From Sulfitobacter sp. EhC04 (GTDB lineage: Bacteria > Pseudomonadota > Alphaproteobacteria > Rhodobacterales > Rhodobacteraceae): a DNA stretch of 64,000 nucleotides. The stretch covers positions 54,137-118,136 of the forward strand of contig NZ_LXYI01000042.1 in the NCBI RefSeq assembly GCF_001650875.1, read 5' to 3'. Shown in pieces: positions 8,418 to 20,199 of this stretch (the first letter of the stretch is position 1; each line of letters opens with the position of its first letter). The position numbers and the translations under genes are program-made. The notes under the pieces were generated by a model. That model saw nothing but the letters and a program-made list of their open reading frames with translations. It ran no database searches and was not told the DNA's origin.

Positions 8418-9048
8418 CTGGCACCACCTCCGGGACGGCGGGCAAGCTGTCTGTCAGCATTGGCGGCATGTCAAAGCCGTTGCGCCAGACCACATAAGCC
8501 ATGATCGGCTGCGCCCCGGTTTCCATCGCATGGGGCTGGTTGCTGGCATGCGTGCTGGTGTCGCCCGCGTGCAGGACTTCGGGTTCGCACCCGGCGCGCA
8601 TGAACAGGGCATCCCCCGCCACGGTCAGGTACATTTCCTCGGCCGGGTGGTGGTGCCAGCGGTAGTGCAGGTGTGGCGGCATATAGACCATCCACGCGCG
8701 CATCCGGTCACTGTGAAACGCGCCGCCCTCGCCGATCAGGCAAAAGCAGCCAAACCGGTCCATGAAATCCTGGCCGATGTCCGTATCCTTGTAGGTTTCG
8801 TGCCAAAGCGCTTGGGCACCGGCGGCAAGGAAGGCATCGCGCAGCGCGTCGTTACACCCATCGTACAGCCCGTTTTCAGCCGCCATAAGGGCCGCCGCAG
8901 GCACATCGAACGGCACGACATCCTGCCCGCGCAGATCGTCCGGAAAAGGGCAAAAGGCCTGAAGGTCGGGATGCGCCTCGTGGGTGGCGCGGGCCGTGGC
9001 CAGAAGATGGTCCCAGACTTTCCGATCCGCCGCTATCGTTTGCATCAT
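8365..9048 (-). CDS. DMSP lyase-family cupin (DddL-like)
   Basis: Protein of 227 residues: an N-terminal helical region followed by a C-terminal cupin of the dimethylsulfoniopropionate lyase family. The metal site is visible. Cupin motif 1 is LHYRWHHHPAEEMYLTVAG, giving two His, the Glu and the catalytic-type Tyr. Motif 2 is THASNQPHAME with the fourth His. This pattern and the length fit DddL better than the shorter DddQ or DddW. Such enzymes cleave DMSP to dimethyl sulfide and acrylate in marine roseobacters. GGAGG stands 5 nt before the ATG at 9048. It is the last gene after pheT and ytoQ. The activity is inferred from family; other small-molecule substrates are possible. Confidence 0.75.
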   Translation of the reverse strand: MMQTIAADRKVWDHLLATARATHEAHPDLQAFCPFPDDLRGQDVVPFDVPAAALMAAENGLYDGCNDALRDAFLAAGAQALWHETYKDTDIGQDFMDRFGCFCLIGEGGAFHSDRMRAWMVYMPPHLHYRWHHHPAEEMYLTVAGDALFMRAGCEPEVLHAGDTSTHASNQPHAMETGAQPIMAYVVWRNGFDMPPMLTDSLPAVPEVVPVIPSGVSPDPSALPVGR

Positions 9049-9141
9049 CACGCCCTCCCCCAAGCTGGCCGGAGATGTACGAAAGGGCGCATCGCGCGAC
9101 GCGCCTGATTGCGACGCGGAAAGGTCGAAAACGGGCCGTTC

Positions 9142-9588
9142 TCAGCCTGGCAGCTTGCCGGTCAGGACATAGCGCAGGATCTGCACCACCTGCGCCGGTT
9201 CCGAGGCGACCGCGAGCGCCGCGGCATCCACTTCCTTCAGCGCATGAGCATGGTCAGGCCCGTGCAGGATGATCAGCGATTTGCCCAAGGCGGCGGCATA
9301 TCCCGCGTCGAATGCGGCGTTCCATTGCTTGTACTGATCGCCAAAGCGCACAACCACCACATCCGCATCCGCAATCCCCTTGCGGGTGCGGATGGCATTC
9401 ATCTGCGCGCCCTTGCGGTCGTGCCAGAACTTGTCCGCCTCCGCACCCAGGATCGCCACGCCGCAATCGTCGCTGGCGGCGTGATCGGTGACGGGGCCGC
9501 TGAACGTCACATTCAGCCCTTTCGCACCTTCGACAATCTGTTCACGCCAGTCGGTGTGAATTTCACCGGACAGATAGACCTTGAGCAT
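9142..9588 (-). CDS. ytoQ: YtoQ family protein
   Basis: Conserved protein of 148 residues that matches the YtoQ family: N-terminal MLKVYLSGEIHTDWREQI, central DRKGAQMNAIRT and DVVVVRFGDQYKQWNAAFDAG, and C-terminal KSLIILH. The alpha/beta pattern and the position-specific Asp, Glu and His residues resemble nucleoside 2-deoxyribosyltransferase-like folds, but no function is established. It begins 10 bp after the pheT stop and is probably in the same transcript. Confidence 0.88.
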   Translation of the reverse strand: MLKVYLSGEIHTDWREQIVEGAKGLNVTFSGPVTDHAASDDCGVAILGAEADKFWHDRKGAQMNAIRTRKGIADADVVVVRFGDQYKQWNAAFDAGYAAALGKSLIILHGPDHAHALKEVDAAALAVASEPAQVVQILRYVLTGKLPG

Positions 9589-9598
9589 CTGTTCCCCC

Positions 9599-11998
9599 TT
9601 AACCGCGCAGAACGCCGCCGGTGGCCTTGGTGACCTTCTCGATCACCTTTGCCCCGACCGCCTCGATATCCGCGTCTTTCAATGTGGCTTCGCTGGGCTG
9701 CATCCGTACCGTGATCGCCAGCGACTTTTTGCCCTCGCCCAGCGATCCGCCGATGAATTCGTCGAAAACGCGCACATCCTCGATCAGCGCCTTGTCGGCC
9801 CCCAGAGCTGCGTTCACCAACGTCAGGGCCTCGACTTCGGCATCCACCACAAAGGCAAAGTCACGCTCAACCGCTTGCAGATCGCTGATCCGAAGCGCGG
9901 CGCGGGTGGCCCCGGCCTTGCGCGGCATGGGGATTTCGTCAGGCCAGATGGTAAAGGCCATGGCAGGCCCCTTGACGTCCATCGCGGTCAGGATCTTTGG
10001 ATGCACTTCGCCAAAGATACCCAGGATCTTCTTGGGTCCAAGGCAGATGATACCGTGACGTCCCGGATGCCACGCGTCCGGTGCGCCGCGCAGGATCTGC
10101 ACCCGCGCCGGGGCGCCCATCGCCGACAGTACCGCCTCCGCATCCGCCTTGACGTCAAAGACATCCACAGACCGGGATGCGCCATGTACATCCTTGGGTC
10201 CGCTGCGCCCGATCAGCAACCCGCTGATCATCTCGGTCTGTTCGCCCGGCTCGCCGCCCTGAAATGCCGGACCAACCTCGAACAGCGCCATATCCGCATG
10301 CCCGCGCGCCTGATTGCGTGCTGCCGCCTGCAACAGTCCCGGCAAAAGCGCCGGGCGCATATGGCTCATGTCGGCAGAGATCGGGTTTTCCAGCCGGGTC
10401 TCATCCGTGCCGCCCCCGAAGAGCGCGGCAGAGGCCTGATCAATAAAGCTGTAGGTCACGCATTCGTTGTACCCCAGCGCGGCGGTGGCACGGCGCGCCG
10501 CGCTGATCCGACGCTGTGTCGGCGACAGGACAGGGCGCGGCACGCCGGTGGTCAGGCGCGGCAGCGGGCGGCCCTCCAGCTTGGTCAGCGACGCAATCCG
10601 CGCCACCTCTTCCACCAGATCCGCCTCTCCCTGCACATCGGGCCGCCATGTCGGCACATGGGCCATGTTGCCCTCCAGCCGGAAGCCAAGCGAGGTCAGC
10701 GTCTGGCGCTGATCGCTCTCGGGAATGGTCATGCCCACCAAGGACTGCACCCGTGCCGCATCTAGCTTGTAGGCGCGGGACGTGTCTGGAATCTGCCCCG
10801 CCACCACGACCTCGGAAGGCTCGCCGCCCGCGTGATCCAGGATCATCCGGGTTGCATGTTCGATGCCATAGGGTGTCCAGGCCGGGTCAATCCCGCGCTC
10901 GAACCGGTAGCGCGCGTCTGAATTGATCTTGAGCGCCCGGCCCGTGTAGGCGGTGCGCACCGGATCGAAATAGGCCGCCTCGACGAAGACATTGGTGGTC
11001 TCAGCGGTACAGCCCGACGCAGTCCCGCCCATGACGCCGCCAATGCTTTCCACGCCGTCGGCATCGGAAATCAGGGTCATGCCCGCTTCGAATGTGTATT
11101 CCTTGTCGTCCAGCGCCATCATCGTCTCGCCGCCCAGGGCGCGATGCACCCGCAGCGCATTGCCCGCGACCTTGTCGGCGTCAAAGACGTGCAGGGGGCG
11201 ATTGCGGTCATAGGTGAAGAAGTTCGTGACATCCACAAGGAAGGAGATCGGACGCAACCCGATGGCACGCAGGCGGTCCTGCAACCAGGCTGGCGACGGC
11301 CCGTTGGTCACGCCCCGGATCACGCGGCCATAAAAGACCGGACATTGGTCGAGGGTATCTTCTTCAATGCTGACGGTGATCGGACAGGGGAACTGCCCCT
11401 CCACGGCCTCGACATCACGCGGCTTCAGCTTGCCCAGCCCCCGCGCCGCCAGATCGCGGGCAATGCCGCGCACGCCCAGCGCATCGGGGCGGTTGGGGGT
11501 AATTGCGATCTCGATCACCGGGTCAACCTTGGCCGGATCGTTCTCCGCCAGCCAGTCGACAAAGCGCTGACCGACCTCACCCGAGGGCAGTTCGATGATA
11601 CCGTCGTGTTCCTCGCTCAGTTCCATCTCGCGTTCGGAAGCCATCATGCCATGGCTTTCGATGCCGCGGATCTTGCCCACCCCGATGGTGGTGTCGATGC
11701 CGGGCACATAGACGCCGGGCTTGGCCACAACCACGGTGATGCCCTCGCGCGCGTTGGGGGCGCCGCAGATGATCTGGGTAACACCCTCGTCGGTTTCGAC
11801 CTGACAGACGCGCAGACGGTCCGCATCGGGATGCTTTTCCGCCGACTTCACGTAACCGATGGTAAAATCCGCCAGTTTCGCACCGCGATCCTCGACCCCT
11901 TCGACCTCCAGACCAAGATCGGTCAGGGCATAGGTGATTTCATCGACCGAAGCGGTCGTATCCAGATGCTCTTTCAGCCAGGACAGGGTGAATTTCAT
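9599..11998 (-). CDS. pheT: Phenylalanine--tRNA ligase beta subunit
   Basis: Full-length PheRS beta chain of 799 residues. The order is the N-terminal B1 domain MKFTLSWLKEHLDTTASVDEI, a tRNA-binding (EMAP-like) insert around residues 40-150 (ADRLRVCQVETDEG, CGAPNAREG), the B3/B4 editing region, the B5 domain, the pseudo-catalytic B6/B7 core (NECVTYSFID) and a C-terminal ferredoxin-fold anticodon-binding domain (QAVERDFAFVVD). It partners with PheS at 12477-13550. A yrhK-family gene and 181 bp separate pheS from pheT, a modest departure from the usual tight pheST pair. Confidence 0.97.
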   Translation of the reverse strand: MKFTLSWLKEHLDTTASVDEITYALTDLGLEVEGVEDRGAKLADFTIGYVKSAEKHPDADRLRVCQVETDEGVTQIICGAPNAREGITVVVAKPGVYVPGIDTTIGVGKIRGIESHGMMASEREMELSEEHDGIIELPSGEVGQRFVDWLAENDPAKVDPVIEIAITPNRPDALGVRGIARDLAARGLGKLKPRDVEAVEGQFPCPITVSIEEDTLDQCPVFYGRVIRGVTNGPSPAWLQDRLRAIGLRPISFLVDVTNFFTYDRNRPLHVFDADKVAGNALRVHRALGGETMMALDDKEYTFEAGMTLISDADGVESIGGVMGGTASGCTAETTNVFVEAAYFDPVRTAYTGRALKINSDARYRFERGIDPAWTPYGIEHATRMILDHAGGEPSEVVVAGQIPDTSRAYKLDAARVQSLVGMTIPESDQRQTLTSLGFRLEGNMAHVPTWRPDVQGEADLVEEVARIASLTKLEGRPLPRLTTGVPRPVLSPTQRRISAARRATAALGYNECVTYSFIDQASAALFGGGTDETRLENPISADMSHMRPALLPGLLQAAARNQARGHADMALFEVGPAFQGGEPGEQTEMISGLLIGRSGPKDVHGASRSVDVFDVKADAEAVLSAMGAPARVQILRGAPDAWHPGRHGIICLGPKKILGIFGEVHPKILTAMDVKGPAMAFTIWPDEIPMPRKAGATRAALRISDLQAVERDFAFVVDAEVEALTLVNAALGADKALIEDVRVFDEFIGGSLGEGKKSLAITVRMQPSEATLKDADIEAVGAKVIEKVTKATGGVLRG

Positions 11999-12179
11999 CG
12001 CGCGGTTCCTCGTGCATGCGTATCACGGGTTCGGTACCCGCAAACGCCGGGGGTTTCAATGAAAAGCCCTGCATTCGGCGCGCGACGCCCCACCCTTTCA
12101 TTGTTCTTCAAATACACCAATGCCCGGCCAGCCCCATGCGCCACCCTGACGGTGAAGGCACATCCGGTCCCGGCCTGTG

Positions 12180-12467
12180 TCAGTCCCGCCCGTTCGCGCG
12201 CGCGGCAAGGTCTTCCAGATCGCCGAGGCGGTACAATTTCACCTCGCGCCACAGGCGCAATGTCGGTTTGGCGGCAAAGAAGAACGACCCAACCAGAAAC
12301 AGCCAGGTGCCTGTCACCTGCCATGCGTCGGAAAAGAACATCACAGACCCGATGATGAACATCAGGGCAGCCAGAAAATCGACCGTGGTATAGGCGATCT
12401 CGAACCGAGCATAGATCCGGCGGTGCGCCGCTGAGTCGTCTCGCCTGTCACGGTGAAACAGCCTCAT
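12180..12467 (-). CDS. YrhK family small membrane protein
   Basis: Protein of 95 residues. A basic N-terminus (RLFHRDRRDDS) leads to two hydrophobic segments (TVDFLAALMFIIGSVMFFS and TGTWLFLVGSFFFAAKPTLRL) joined by a short turn, as in the YrhK-like domain family, whose function is unknown. It lies 9 bp after the pheS stop and before pheT on the same strand, so it probably rides on the phe transcript. The 181 bp after it, up to the pheT start, hold no recognisable gene; a short G/C-rich inverted repeat near 12036-12056 is the only structure seen. Confidence 0.82.
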   Translation of the reverse strand: MRLFHRDRRDDSAAHRRIYARFEIAYTTVDFLAALMFIIGSVMFFSDAWQVTGTWLFLVGSFFFAAKPTLRLWREVKLYRLGDLEDLAARANGRD

Positions 12468-12476
12468 CTGCGCCCC

Positions 12477-13550
12477 TTACCTGCTCAACCCACCATGCAA
12501 ATTCGGTTGATCCAACGATGCGAACCCATAGTGCCGCAGCCAGCGCAGGTCTGAATCAAAGAACGCCCGCAGGTCCGGCACGCCGTATTTCAGCATCGCG
12601 ATCCGGTCGATCCCCATGCCAAAGGCAAAGCCCTGCCACTGCTCCGGGTCCACGCCGCCAGAGCGCAGCACATGCGGGTGTACCATGCCACTGCCCAGCA
12701 CCTCCAACCAGCCGTCGCCTTCGCCGATGCGCAATTGGCCGTCGACCCAGGAACACTGGATATCGACCTCTGCCGAGGGTTCGGTGAAAGGAAAATGCGA
12801 GGCGCGGAAGCGCGTCTTGATCCCGTCGATTTCGAAAAACGCGGCAAAGAACTCCTCAAGCACCCACTTGAGGTTCGCCATGGAGATATCCTTGTCGATC
12901 GCCAGCCCCTCGACCTGATGGAACATCGGCGTGTGGGTCTGGTCATAATCCGCGCGGTAGACACCGCCGGGGCAGATGATGCGCAGCGGCGCGCCCTGTG
13001 CCTCCATCGTGCGGATCTGCACCGGGCTGGTATGGGTGCGCAGCACATGCGGCGGGCGGTTATCACCTTCCGCGCGCGCCATATAGAATGTGTCCATCTC
13101 GGCCCGTGCCGGGTGGTGGCCGGGGATGTTGAGCGCGTCGAAATTGTACCAATCGGTGTCGATGCGCGGCCCTTCGGCCACGGAAAATCCCATTTCGGCG
13201 AAAATCGCTGTCAGCTCCTCGGTCACCTGGCTGACCGGGTGGATCGTGCCCTGCCGCCGGGCGCGGGTGGGCAGGGTCACATCCAGCCATTCGCTGCGCA
13301 GGCGTTCATTCAGCGCCGCATCGCCCAGCGCCGCCTTCTTGGCGGCCAGGGCCGAGTTGATTTCGTCCTTGAGCGCGTTCAGGGCGGGGCCGGCGACCTG
13401 CCGTTCTTCCGGGGTCATCTTGCCCAGCTCGCGCATCTTGAGTGCGATTTCGCCCTTCTTGCCGACAGCGGTCAGACGGATGTCCTCCAGCGCGGCCTCG
13501 TCGCGCGCGTCAGCGATACGGGAAAGGTATTTGGTTGATAGGTCTTCCAT
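12477..13550 (-). CDS. pheS: Phenylalanine--tRNA ligase alpha subunit
   Basis: Class II synthetase catalytic chain of 357 residues. The N-terminal coiled coil (residues 1-90, [15 protein letters not shown]) binds tRNA. Motif 1 surrounds [19 protein letters not shown], motif 2 is [12 protein letters not shown], followed by the [22 protein letters not shown] core, and motif 3 is [14 protein letters not shown]. Start chosen at ATG 13550, where GAGG sits 5 nt upstream and the length matches the family. An in-frame extension further upstream would run into the catalase promoter region and was not accepted. Confidence 0.97.
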   Translation of the reverse strand: MEDLSTKYLSRIADARDEAALEDIRLTAVGKKGEIALKMRELGKMTPEERQVAGPALNALKDEINSALAAKKAALGDAALNERLRSEWLDVTLPTRARRQGTIHPVSQVTEELTAIFAEMGFSVAEGPRIDTDWYNFDALNIPGHHPARAEMDTFYMARAEGDNRPPHVLRTHTSPVQIRTMEAQGAPLRIICPGGVYRADYDQTHTPMFHQVEGLAIDKDISMANLKWVLEEFFAAFFEIDGIKTRFRASHFPFTEPSAEVDIQCSWVDGQLRIGEGDGWLEVLGSGMVHPHVLRSGGVDPEQWQGFAFGMGIDRIAMLKYGVPDLRAFFDSDLRWLRHYGFASLDQPNLHGGLSR

Positions 13551-13674
13551 GGCGGCCTCGCATGCTTCTGCTGCCCTGCTAGCCGCACTGCCCCTCGATT
13601 GCAAGATGGCGGGCGGGAACCAGGGCGTGGCGTCGATGGTTGCCCCGGTAAGCACCCCTAAACGAGAGAATTTC

Positions 13675-15204
13675 ATGTCCCGCAAAACGAATGTCCCCCC
13701 GACCACAACCGATGGCGGTATCCGCGTCCAGAGCGACGAACACTCTTTGACCGTGGGTCCGGATGGCCCCATCCTTCTGCACGACCACTACCTTCTGGAA
13801 CAAATGGCGAATTTCAATCGGGAACGCATCCCCGAGCGTCAGCCGCACGCCAAGGGGTCCGGTGCCTTTGGCCATTTCGAAGTGACACAGGATGTGTCGC
13901 GCTACACCAAGGCCAAGGTGTTCCAACCGGGCGCACGAACCGATGTGCTGATGCGGTTTTCCACCGTCGCCGGGGAACGCGGCAGCCCCGACACCTGGCG
14001 CGACCCACGCGGCTTTTCGGTCAAGATGTACACCGAAGACGGCAACTTCGACATGGTGGGAAACAACACGCCCATCTTCTTCGTCCGCGATCCGATCAAG
14101 TTCCAGAACTTTATTCGCAGCCAGAAACGCCGAGCGGACAACGGGCTGCGTGACCACGACATGCAGTGGGAATTCTGGACCTTGTCCCCGGAAAGCGCGC
14201 ATCAGGTTGCATATCTGATGGGGGACCGCGGCATCCCGAAGACCTGGCGCGAGATGAACGGCTATTCCAGCCATACCTATTCGCTTGTCAACGAAGCGGG
14301 AGAGCTGTTCTGGGTCAAGTTCCACTTTCACACCGATCAGGGCGACGGCAACGCTCATTTCACGCAGGAAGAGGCCGACAAGATGGCCGGTGCCGATGGC
14401 GATTACCACCGCCGCGATCTTTTCGACAACATTCGCGACGGCAACCACCCGAGCTGGACGCTGAAGTGGCAGATCATGCCCTATGAGGATGCCAAAACCT
14501 ACCGGATCAACCCATTCGATCTGACCAAGACCTGGCCGCACGCGGACTATCCTCTGATGGAGGTGGGAAAGCTGGTACTGGACCGCAATCCCACCGATTT
14601 CCACACAGAGATTGAGCAGGCCGCTTTTGAGCCGAACAACATGGTTCCCGGTGTCGGCCTGTCCCCGGACAAGATGCTTCTGGCGCGTGGATTTTCCTAT
14701 GCCGATGCGCACCGCGCCCGGCTGGGGGTAAATTACAAGGAAATTCCCGTGAACAAGCCGCAGGCTCCGGTTCATTCCTATACCAAGGATGGTGCGGGGC
14801 GGACCCGGAATGTGACCGATCCGGTATACGCCCCCAACTCCTATGGCGGCCCCGCCGCGCAACCCCTGCCGACCGAGGCCGGGTTGTGGCACGCGGATGG
14901 CGATATGGTGCGCAGCGCCTACACGCTGCGCAAGGACGATGACGACTGGTCGCAGGCCGGCGCATTGGTGCGCGACGTTATGGACGACGCCGCGCGTGCG
15001 CGGTTGGTGAACAATGTCACCGGACATCTTTGCGACGGCGTCAGCGAGAAGGTCCTAATTCGGGCGTTCGAATACTGGCGTAACATCGACGACGATATCG
15101 GCAAGCGAATCGAAGAAGCGGTCCGCGACAAGCTGGGAGGTGAATCCAAGGCTCCCGGCATGGCGTCTGCGGTCAGCATCGGCGGGGGCGGGAACGCGGA
15201 CTGA
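13675..15204 (+). CDS. Haem catalase (monofunctional)
   Basis: Catalase of 509 residues, 2 H2O2 to 2 H2O plus O2. The active-site His is in [13 protein letters not shown], the distal Asn in [13 protein letters not shown], and the proximal haem Tyr in [34 protein letters not shown] is the typical core. The C-terminal helical domain is short and there is no flavodoxin-like extension, so this is a small-subunit enzyme. It diverges from pheS with 124 bp between starts. The GAGAGAA before ATG 13675 is a fair ribosome site. A bidirectional terminator follows. Confidence 0.95.
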   Translation: MSRKTNVPPTTTDGGIRVQSDEHSLTVGPDGPILLHDHYLLEQMANFNRERIPERQPHAKGSGAFGHFEVTQDVSRYTKAKVFQPGARTDVLMRFSTVAGERGSPDTWRDPRGFSVKMYTEDGNFDMVGNNTPIFFVRDPIKFQNFIRSQKRRADNGLRDHDMQWEFWTLSPESAHQVAYLMGDRGIPKTWREMNGYSSHTYSLVNEAGELFWVKFHFHTDQGDGNAHFTQEEADKMAGADGDYHRRDLFDNIRDGNHPSWTLKWQIMPYEDAKTYRINPFDLTKTWPHADYPLMEVGKLVLDRNPTDFHTEIEQAAFEPNNMVPGVGLSPDKMLLARGFSYADAHRARLGVNYKEIPVNKPQAPVHSYTKDGAGRTRNVTDPVYAPNSYGGPAAQPLPTEAGLWHADGDMVRSAYTLRKDDDDWSQAGALVRDVMDDAARARLVNNVTGHLCDGVSEKVLIRAFEYWRNIDDDIGKRIEEAVRDKLGGESKAPGMASAVSIGGGGNAD

Positions 15205-15230
15205 CGCATTCTGCTCCATGGGCCTCACAA

Positions 15231-15260
15231 CAAAAAACCCCGCCGATCCGGCGGGGTTTT
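15231..15260. terminator. Bidirectional terminator, catalase / rplT
   Basis: Stem AAAACCCCGCCG / CGGCGGGGTTTT around a 3-nt loop (ATC), with A tract on the left and T tract on the right, placed between the stops of the convergent catalase and rplT genes. It should end both transcripts. Confidence 0.9.
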
Positions 15261-15284
15261 GCGTATTTCTCAGGGCCGTAAGTC

Positions 15285-15650
15285 TTACGCGGCGAGTGAC
15301 GCCTGCGCCTGCTTGACGATCGCGCCAAAGGCTTCGGGCTCGTGCACGGCCAGGTCGGCCAGAACCTTACGGTCCACTTCGATACCGGCCAGGTTCAGAC
15401 CATTGATGAAACGGCTGTATGTCAGCGATTCGTCATGGGACCGCACAGCAGCGTTGATCCGCTGAATCCACAGTGCGCGGAAATTGCGCTTGCGGTTCTT
15501 GCGGTCGCGTGTGGCGTATTGGTTGGCCTTGTCTACCGCCTGCGTGGCGACCTTGAAGACGTTCTTGCGACGGCCATAGTAGCCTTTGGCCGCCTTGACG
15601 ATCTTCTTGTGACGGGCGTGGGTGACTGTACCACCTTTAACTCGGGACAT
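15285..15650 (-). CDS. rplT: 50S ribosomal protein L20
   Basis: Basic protein of 121 residues matching L20: [25 protein letters not shown], then [18 protein letters not shown], then [25 protein letters not shown]20 nucleates early 50S assembly and represses its own operon in many bacteria. It starts 15 bp after rpmI in a two-gene unit; infC is not adjacent in this window. Confidence 0.98.
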   Translation of the reverse strand: MSRVKGGTVTHARHKKIVKAAKGYYGRRKNVFKVATQAVDKANQYATRDRKNRKRNFRALWIQRINAAVRSHDESLTYSRFINGLNLAGIEVDRKVLADLAVHEPEAFGAIVKQAQASLAA

Positions 15651-15665
15651 CTCGGTTCTCCTCTA

Positions 15666-15866
15666 TCAGCGGTCGTAGGGCATATAGCCCTTGATGATCT
15701 TTGCATCGGGCGCCGACAGGACTGTCGTGCCGCGTGCGTCGCGGATGAATTTCTTGGTCCGCTTGATCATGCCATGGCGTTTGCCAGCCTGACCCCCGAT
15801 GACCTTGCCGGTCGCCGAGACCTTGAAGCGCTTTTTGGCGCTCGATTTCGTCTTCATCTTGGGCAT
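15666..15866 (-). CDS. rpmI: 50S ribosomal protein L35
   Basis: Small basic protein of 66 residues with the L35 signature [20 protein letters not shown] and the [18 protein letters not shown] core. ATG 15866 gives the family's exact N-terminus. The 185 bp upstream, up to the small membrane gene, must contain the rpmI-rplT promoter; no leader structure was recognised there. Confidence 0.98.
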   Translation of the reverse strand: MPKMKTKSSAKKRFKVSATGKVIGGQAGKRHGMIKRTKKFIRDARGTTVLSAPDAKIIKGYMPYDR

Positions 15867-16051
15867 TTCCGTCTCCGTATGTTGAGTTCGGTTATCGCGC
15901 GACTCGGCATGCCACATTGGCCGGACGTGCGGGTTGAGTGAGGGCGTATAGGAGGGATGTGCCGATTTGGCAAGTGCCACTGTGCGGTCGGCGGCTCGGG
16001 GGACCAGAACCTTGCTCTCATGCGCCAGGTCCATTGGGTCTGCACCCAGTG

Positions 16052-16276
16052 TCAGGGCATGTAACGCGCGACCACGTTCACGAAAATGTCCGGCACCTCG
16101 TTAATTGTGTAGCCCTGCGGCTTGTTCTGCGCCGCATAAAGGATCAGCCCCCCCGCGATCAAGACGGTCAAGGCCGAGGCGCGCGGTGCGCGTTTATCGG
16201 ACAGGGCCGACAGGATCGACGGGATCGAAAGCGCCCCGATCACGATGCCAAGGACAAGTGCCAGATCAGGGTCCAT
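16052..16276 (-). CDS. Small membrane protein of unknown function
   Basis: Protein of 74 residues with two hydrophobic segments ([18 protein letters not shown] and [17 protein letters not shown]) separated by a short charged loop (SDKRAPR). The C-terminal tail contains [15 protein letters not shown]. Start taken at ATG 16276, preceded by CAGGAG 9 nt upstream. It lies 43 bp after pyk on the same strand and may be co-transcribed with it. I recognise no characterised relative. Confidence 0.7.
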   Translation of the reverse strand: MDPDLALVLGIVIGALSIPSILSALSDKRAPRASALTVLIAGGLILYAAQNKPQGYTINEVPDIFVNVVARYMP

Positions 16277-16319
16277 TGCCGACCACTCCTGATTGAGAAA
16301 AACCAACTACTTGAAAAGG

Positions 16320-17765
16320 CTACTCCGGATCGGATGCAAAAATCAAACGTTCGTCGCAGGGGGCAACGCGCAGGATATTGGTGGTGCCCGGCACGTTGAA
16401 GGGCACGCCAGCGGTGACGACAATCAGTTCTTTCTCTTGTGCGAAGCCTTCGGCGAGGGCCGCCTTGACGGCAGCGACAACCGCCAGCTTGAACCGGTCC
16501 AGCGGTGGTGTGATCACGCAGTTCGTGCCCCAGCTCAATGCAAGCCGTCGGGCAGTACGCACATCGGGGGTCAGCGCGATGATCGGCACGCGGGGCCGTT
16601 CGCGCGCTGTCAGCACGGCGGTGGTCCCGCTTTGGGTAAAGCAGCAGATCGCCTTGATCTCGGTGGTTTCCGCAATCTCGCGGGCCGCGGCAACGATGGC
16701 GTCGGCCACGGTTTCGCGATCCGCGATCCGCGAGGCTTCGATGATCTGGGTATAGGTCGGGTCCAGTTCCACCTCGGTGGCGACGTTGTTCATGGTCTGC
16801 ACCGCCTCGACCGGATAGTCCCCGGCGGCGGATTCCGCCGAAAGCATGACCGCATCGGCCCCTTCATAGATCGCCGTTGCCACGTCAGACACCTCGGCAC
16901 GGGTGGGCATTGGGCTTTCGATCATGGATTCCAGCATCTGGGTGGCCACGATCACCGGCTTGCCCGCCATACGGCATTTGCGCACAAGACGTTTCTGGAT
17001 CGGCGGGACGTTCTGCACCGGCAATTCAACACCCAGATCGCCGCGTGCGACCATGATGCCGTCACTGACAGCCAGAATATCGCTGAACCGCGTCACCGCC
17101 GAGGGTTTTTCGATCTTGGACAGGATTGCGGCCCGCCCCTTTGCCAGATCGCGTGCCTCGGTCACGTCTTCGGGACGCTGTACAAAGCTCAGCGCCAGCC
17201 AGTCCACTCCCAGGTCACAGACGAATTCCAGATCCGCGCGGTCCTTGTCCGACAGCGCCGCCAGCGGCAGCACGACATCGGGCACGTTCACCCCTTTGCG
17301 GTTGGAAATGATCCCGCCAATCACCACTTTGCAATTGGCAAAGTCAGCGCCGCATTCCTTGACCTTCAGCCTGATCTTGCCGTCATTGACCAGCAGGGTT
17401 GCCCCCGGCTCAAGCGCTTGGAAAATCTCAGGATGGGGCAGGTTGACCCGGCTTGCATCGCCTTCCGCCTCATCGAGGTCGAGCCGGAAATCGGCACCAG
17501 GATCAAGTTGCTCGCTGTCGCCCGCAAAGACACCCACCCGCAGTTTCGGCCCCTGCAGATCGGCCAGAATGCCGATGGTGCTGCCAAGGTTCTCTTCGAC
17601 CTCGCGGATGATCCGGTGCTTTTCGCGGATTTCCTCATGGCTGCCGTGGCTCATGTTCAGGCGAAAGACGTCGGCCCCGGCCTTGTGCAGGGTTTCGATC
17701 ATTTCGTAGGAGTCGGATGCAGGACCCAAGGTTGCCACGATCTTTACGTTGCGCAAGCGTCTCAT
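16320..17765 (-). CDS. pyk: Pyruvate kinase
   Basis: Glycolytic pyruvate kinase of 481 residues (PEP plus ADP to pyruvate plus ATP). The N-terminal KIVATLGPASDS and FRLNMSHGSHEE, the ADILADLQGPKLRVG equivalent, the catalytic KIEKPSAV Lys motif, VARGDLGVELP and the ATQMLESMIESPMPTRAEVSDVA signature are all present. The C-terminal allosteric domain follows from about residue 350. Divergent from the DUF1244 gene; the 235 bp between them carry promoters but no other gene. Confidence 0.97.
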   Translation of the reverse strand: MRRLRNVKIVATLGPASDSYEMIETLHKAGADVFRLNMSHGSHEEIREKHRIIREVEENLGSTIGILADLQGPKLRVGVFAGDSEQLDPGADFRLDLDEAEGDASRVNLPHPEIFQALEPGATLLVNDGKIRLKVKECGADFANCKVVIGGIISNRKGVNVPDVVLPLAALSDKDRADLEFVCDLGVDWLALSFVQRPEDVTEARDLAKGRAAILSKIEKPSAVTRFSDILAVSDGIMVARGDLGVELPVQNVPPIQKRLVRKCRMAGKPVIVATQMLESMIESPMPTRAEVSDVATAIYEGADAVMLSAESAAGDYPVEAVQTMNNVATEVELDPTYTQIIEASRIADRETVADAIVAAAREIAETTEIKAICCFTQSGTTAVLTARERPRVPIIALTPDVRTARRLALSWGTNCVITPPLDRFKLAVVAAVKAALAEGFAQEKELIVVTAGVPFNVPGTTNILRVAPCDERLIFASDPE

Positions 17766-18000
17766 GTGCTGTTTCCCTGTTCTTTCATCTGGACCGACGG
17801 CCCGTTAAACTTCTTTCCGTTAGCGGTAACACGCATTGCCGCCCAGATGAAGCCCTGCCTTGATAATCACCCAAGGTTTCATGAATGCTAAGCTTGAGCC
17901 AGACCCATCCGCCAATCACAGGGTGATTCCGGTTCTCTTCGGCGCATCTGCTTGACACCTGTGCGATGGCCCCCCAGCTTTCAGCAAAAAGGAGATCACC

Positions 18001-18312
18001 ATGCCAAGCCAGCAAGAGATCGAACTGCAAGCCGCCGCCTTTCGCCGTTTGCAACAACATCTGATGCAGGACCGCACCGACGTCCAGAACATCGACCTGA
18101 TGAACCTTGCCGGGTTCTGCCGCAACTGCCTTAGCCGCTGGTATCAGGAAGCGGCCAACGAGAGGGGCATAGAGATGGGCAAGGAAGAAGCGCGCGAATT
18201 GTTTTACGGCATGTCGATGGGGGACTGGAAAAAGAACTACCAGACCGACGCGACATCCGGCCAGCAAGCAGACTTTAAGGAAGCCTTTGCCAAGAATGTC
18301 GGCGAAGGCTGA
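18001..18312 (+). CDS. DUF1244 family protein
   Basis: Protein of 103 residues matching DUF1244, a short family common in alphaproteobacteria. Conserved features are FRRLQQHLMQDRTDVQNIDLMNLAGFCRNCLSRWY (written here in parts: the VQNIDLMNLAGFCRNC core with two Cys) and the GMSMGDWKKNYQ segment. AAAAGGAG stands 6 nt before the ATG. The family often sits beside pyk, as here. Function unknown; the invariant Cys pair could bind a metal, which is speculation. Confidence 0.9.
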   Translation: MPSQQEIELQAAAFRRLQQHLMQDRTDVQNIDLMNLAGFCRNCLSRWYQEAANERGIEMGKEEARELFYGMSMGDWKKNYQTDATSGQQADFKEAFAKNVGEG

Positions 18313-18347
18313 CAGGCGATCCGCGCGCCATCCTTCGTTGCAGTGTC

Positions 18348-20150
<1,803 letters not shown>

Positions 20151-20199
20151 ATCCTGATACCATCGCCACGCCCGCCCACCGGGCAGGAGCCTTTGTGAC

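Noticed and set aside
11995..12324. 109-codon minus-strand frame between pheT and yrhK
   Set aside because: Overlaps yrhK in another frame, Arg-rich low-complexity product and no ribosome site.
13579..15027. Long open frame (482 codons) antisense to catalase
   Set aside because: The plus strand encodes a complete catalase; in GC-rich DNA antisense frames are often open. No ribosome site or recognisable domain.
16293..17891. 532-codon frame antisense to pyruvate kinase
   Set aside because: Shadow of pyk; no family resemblance.
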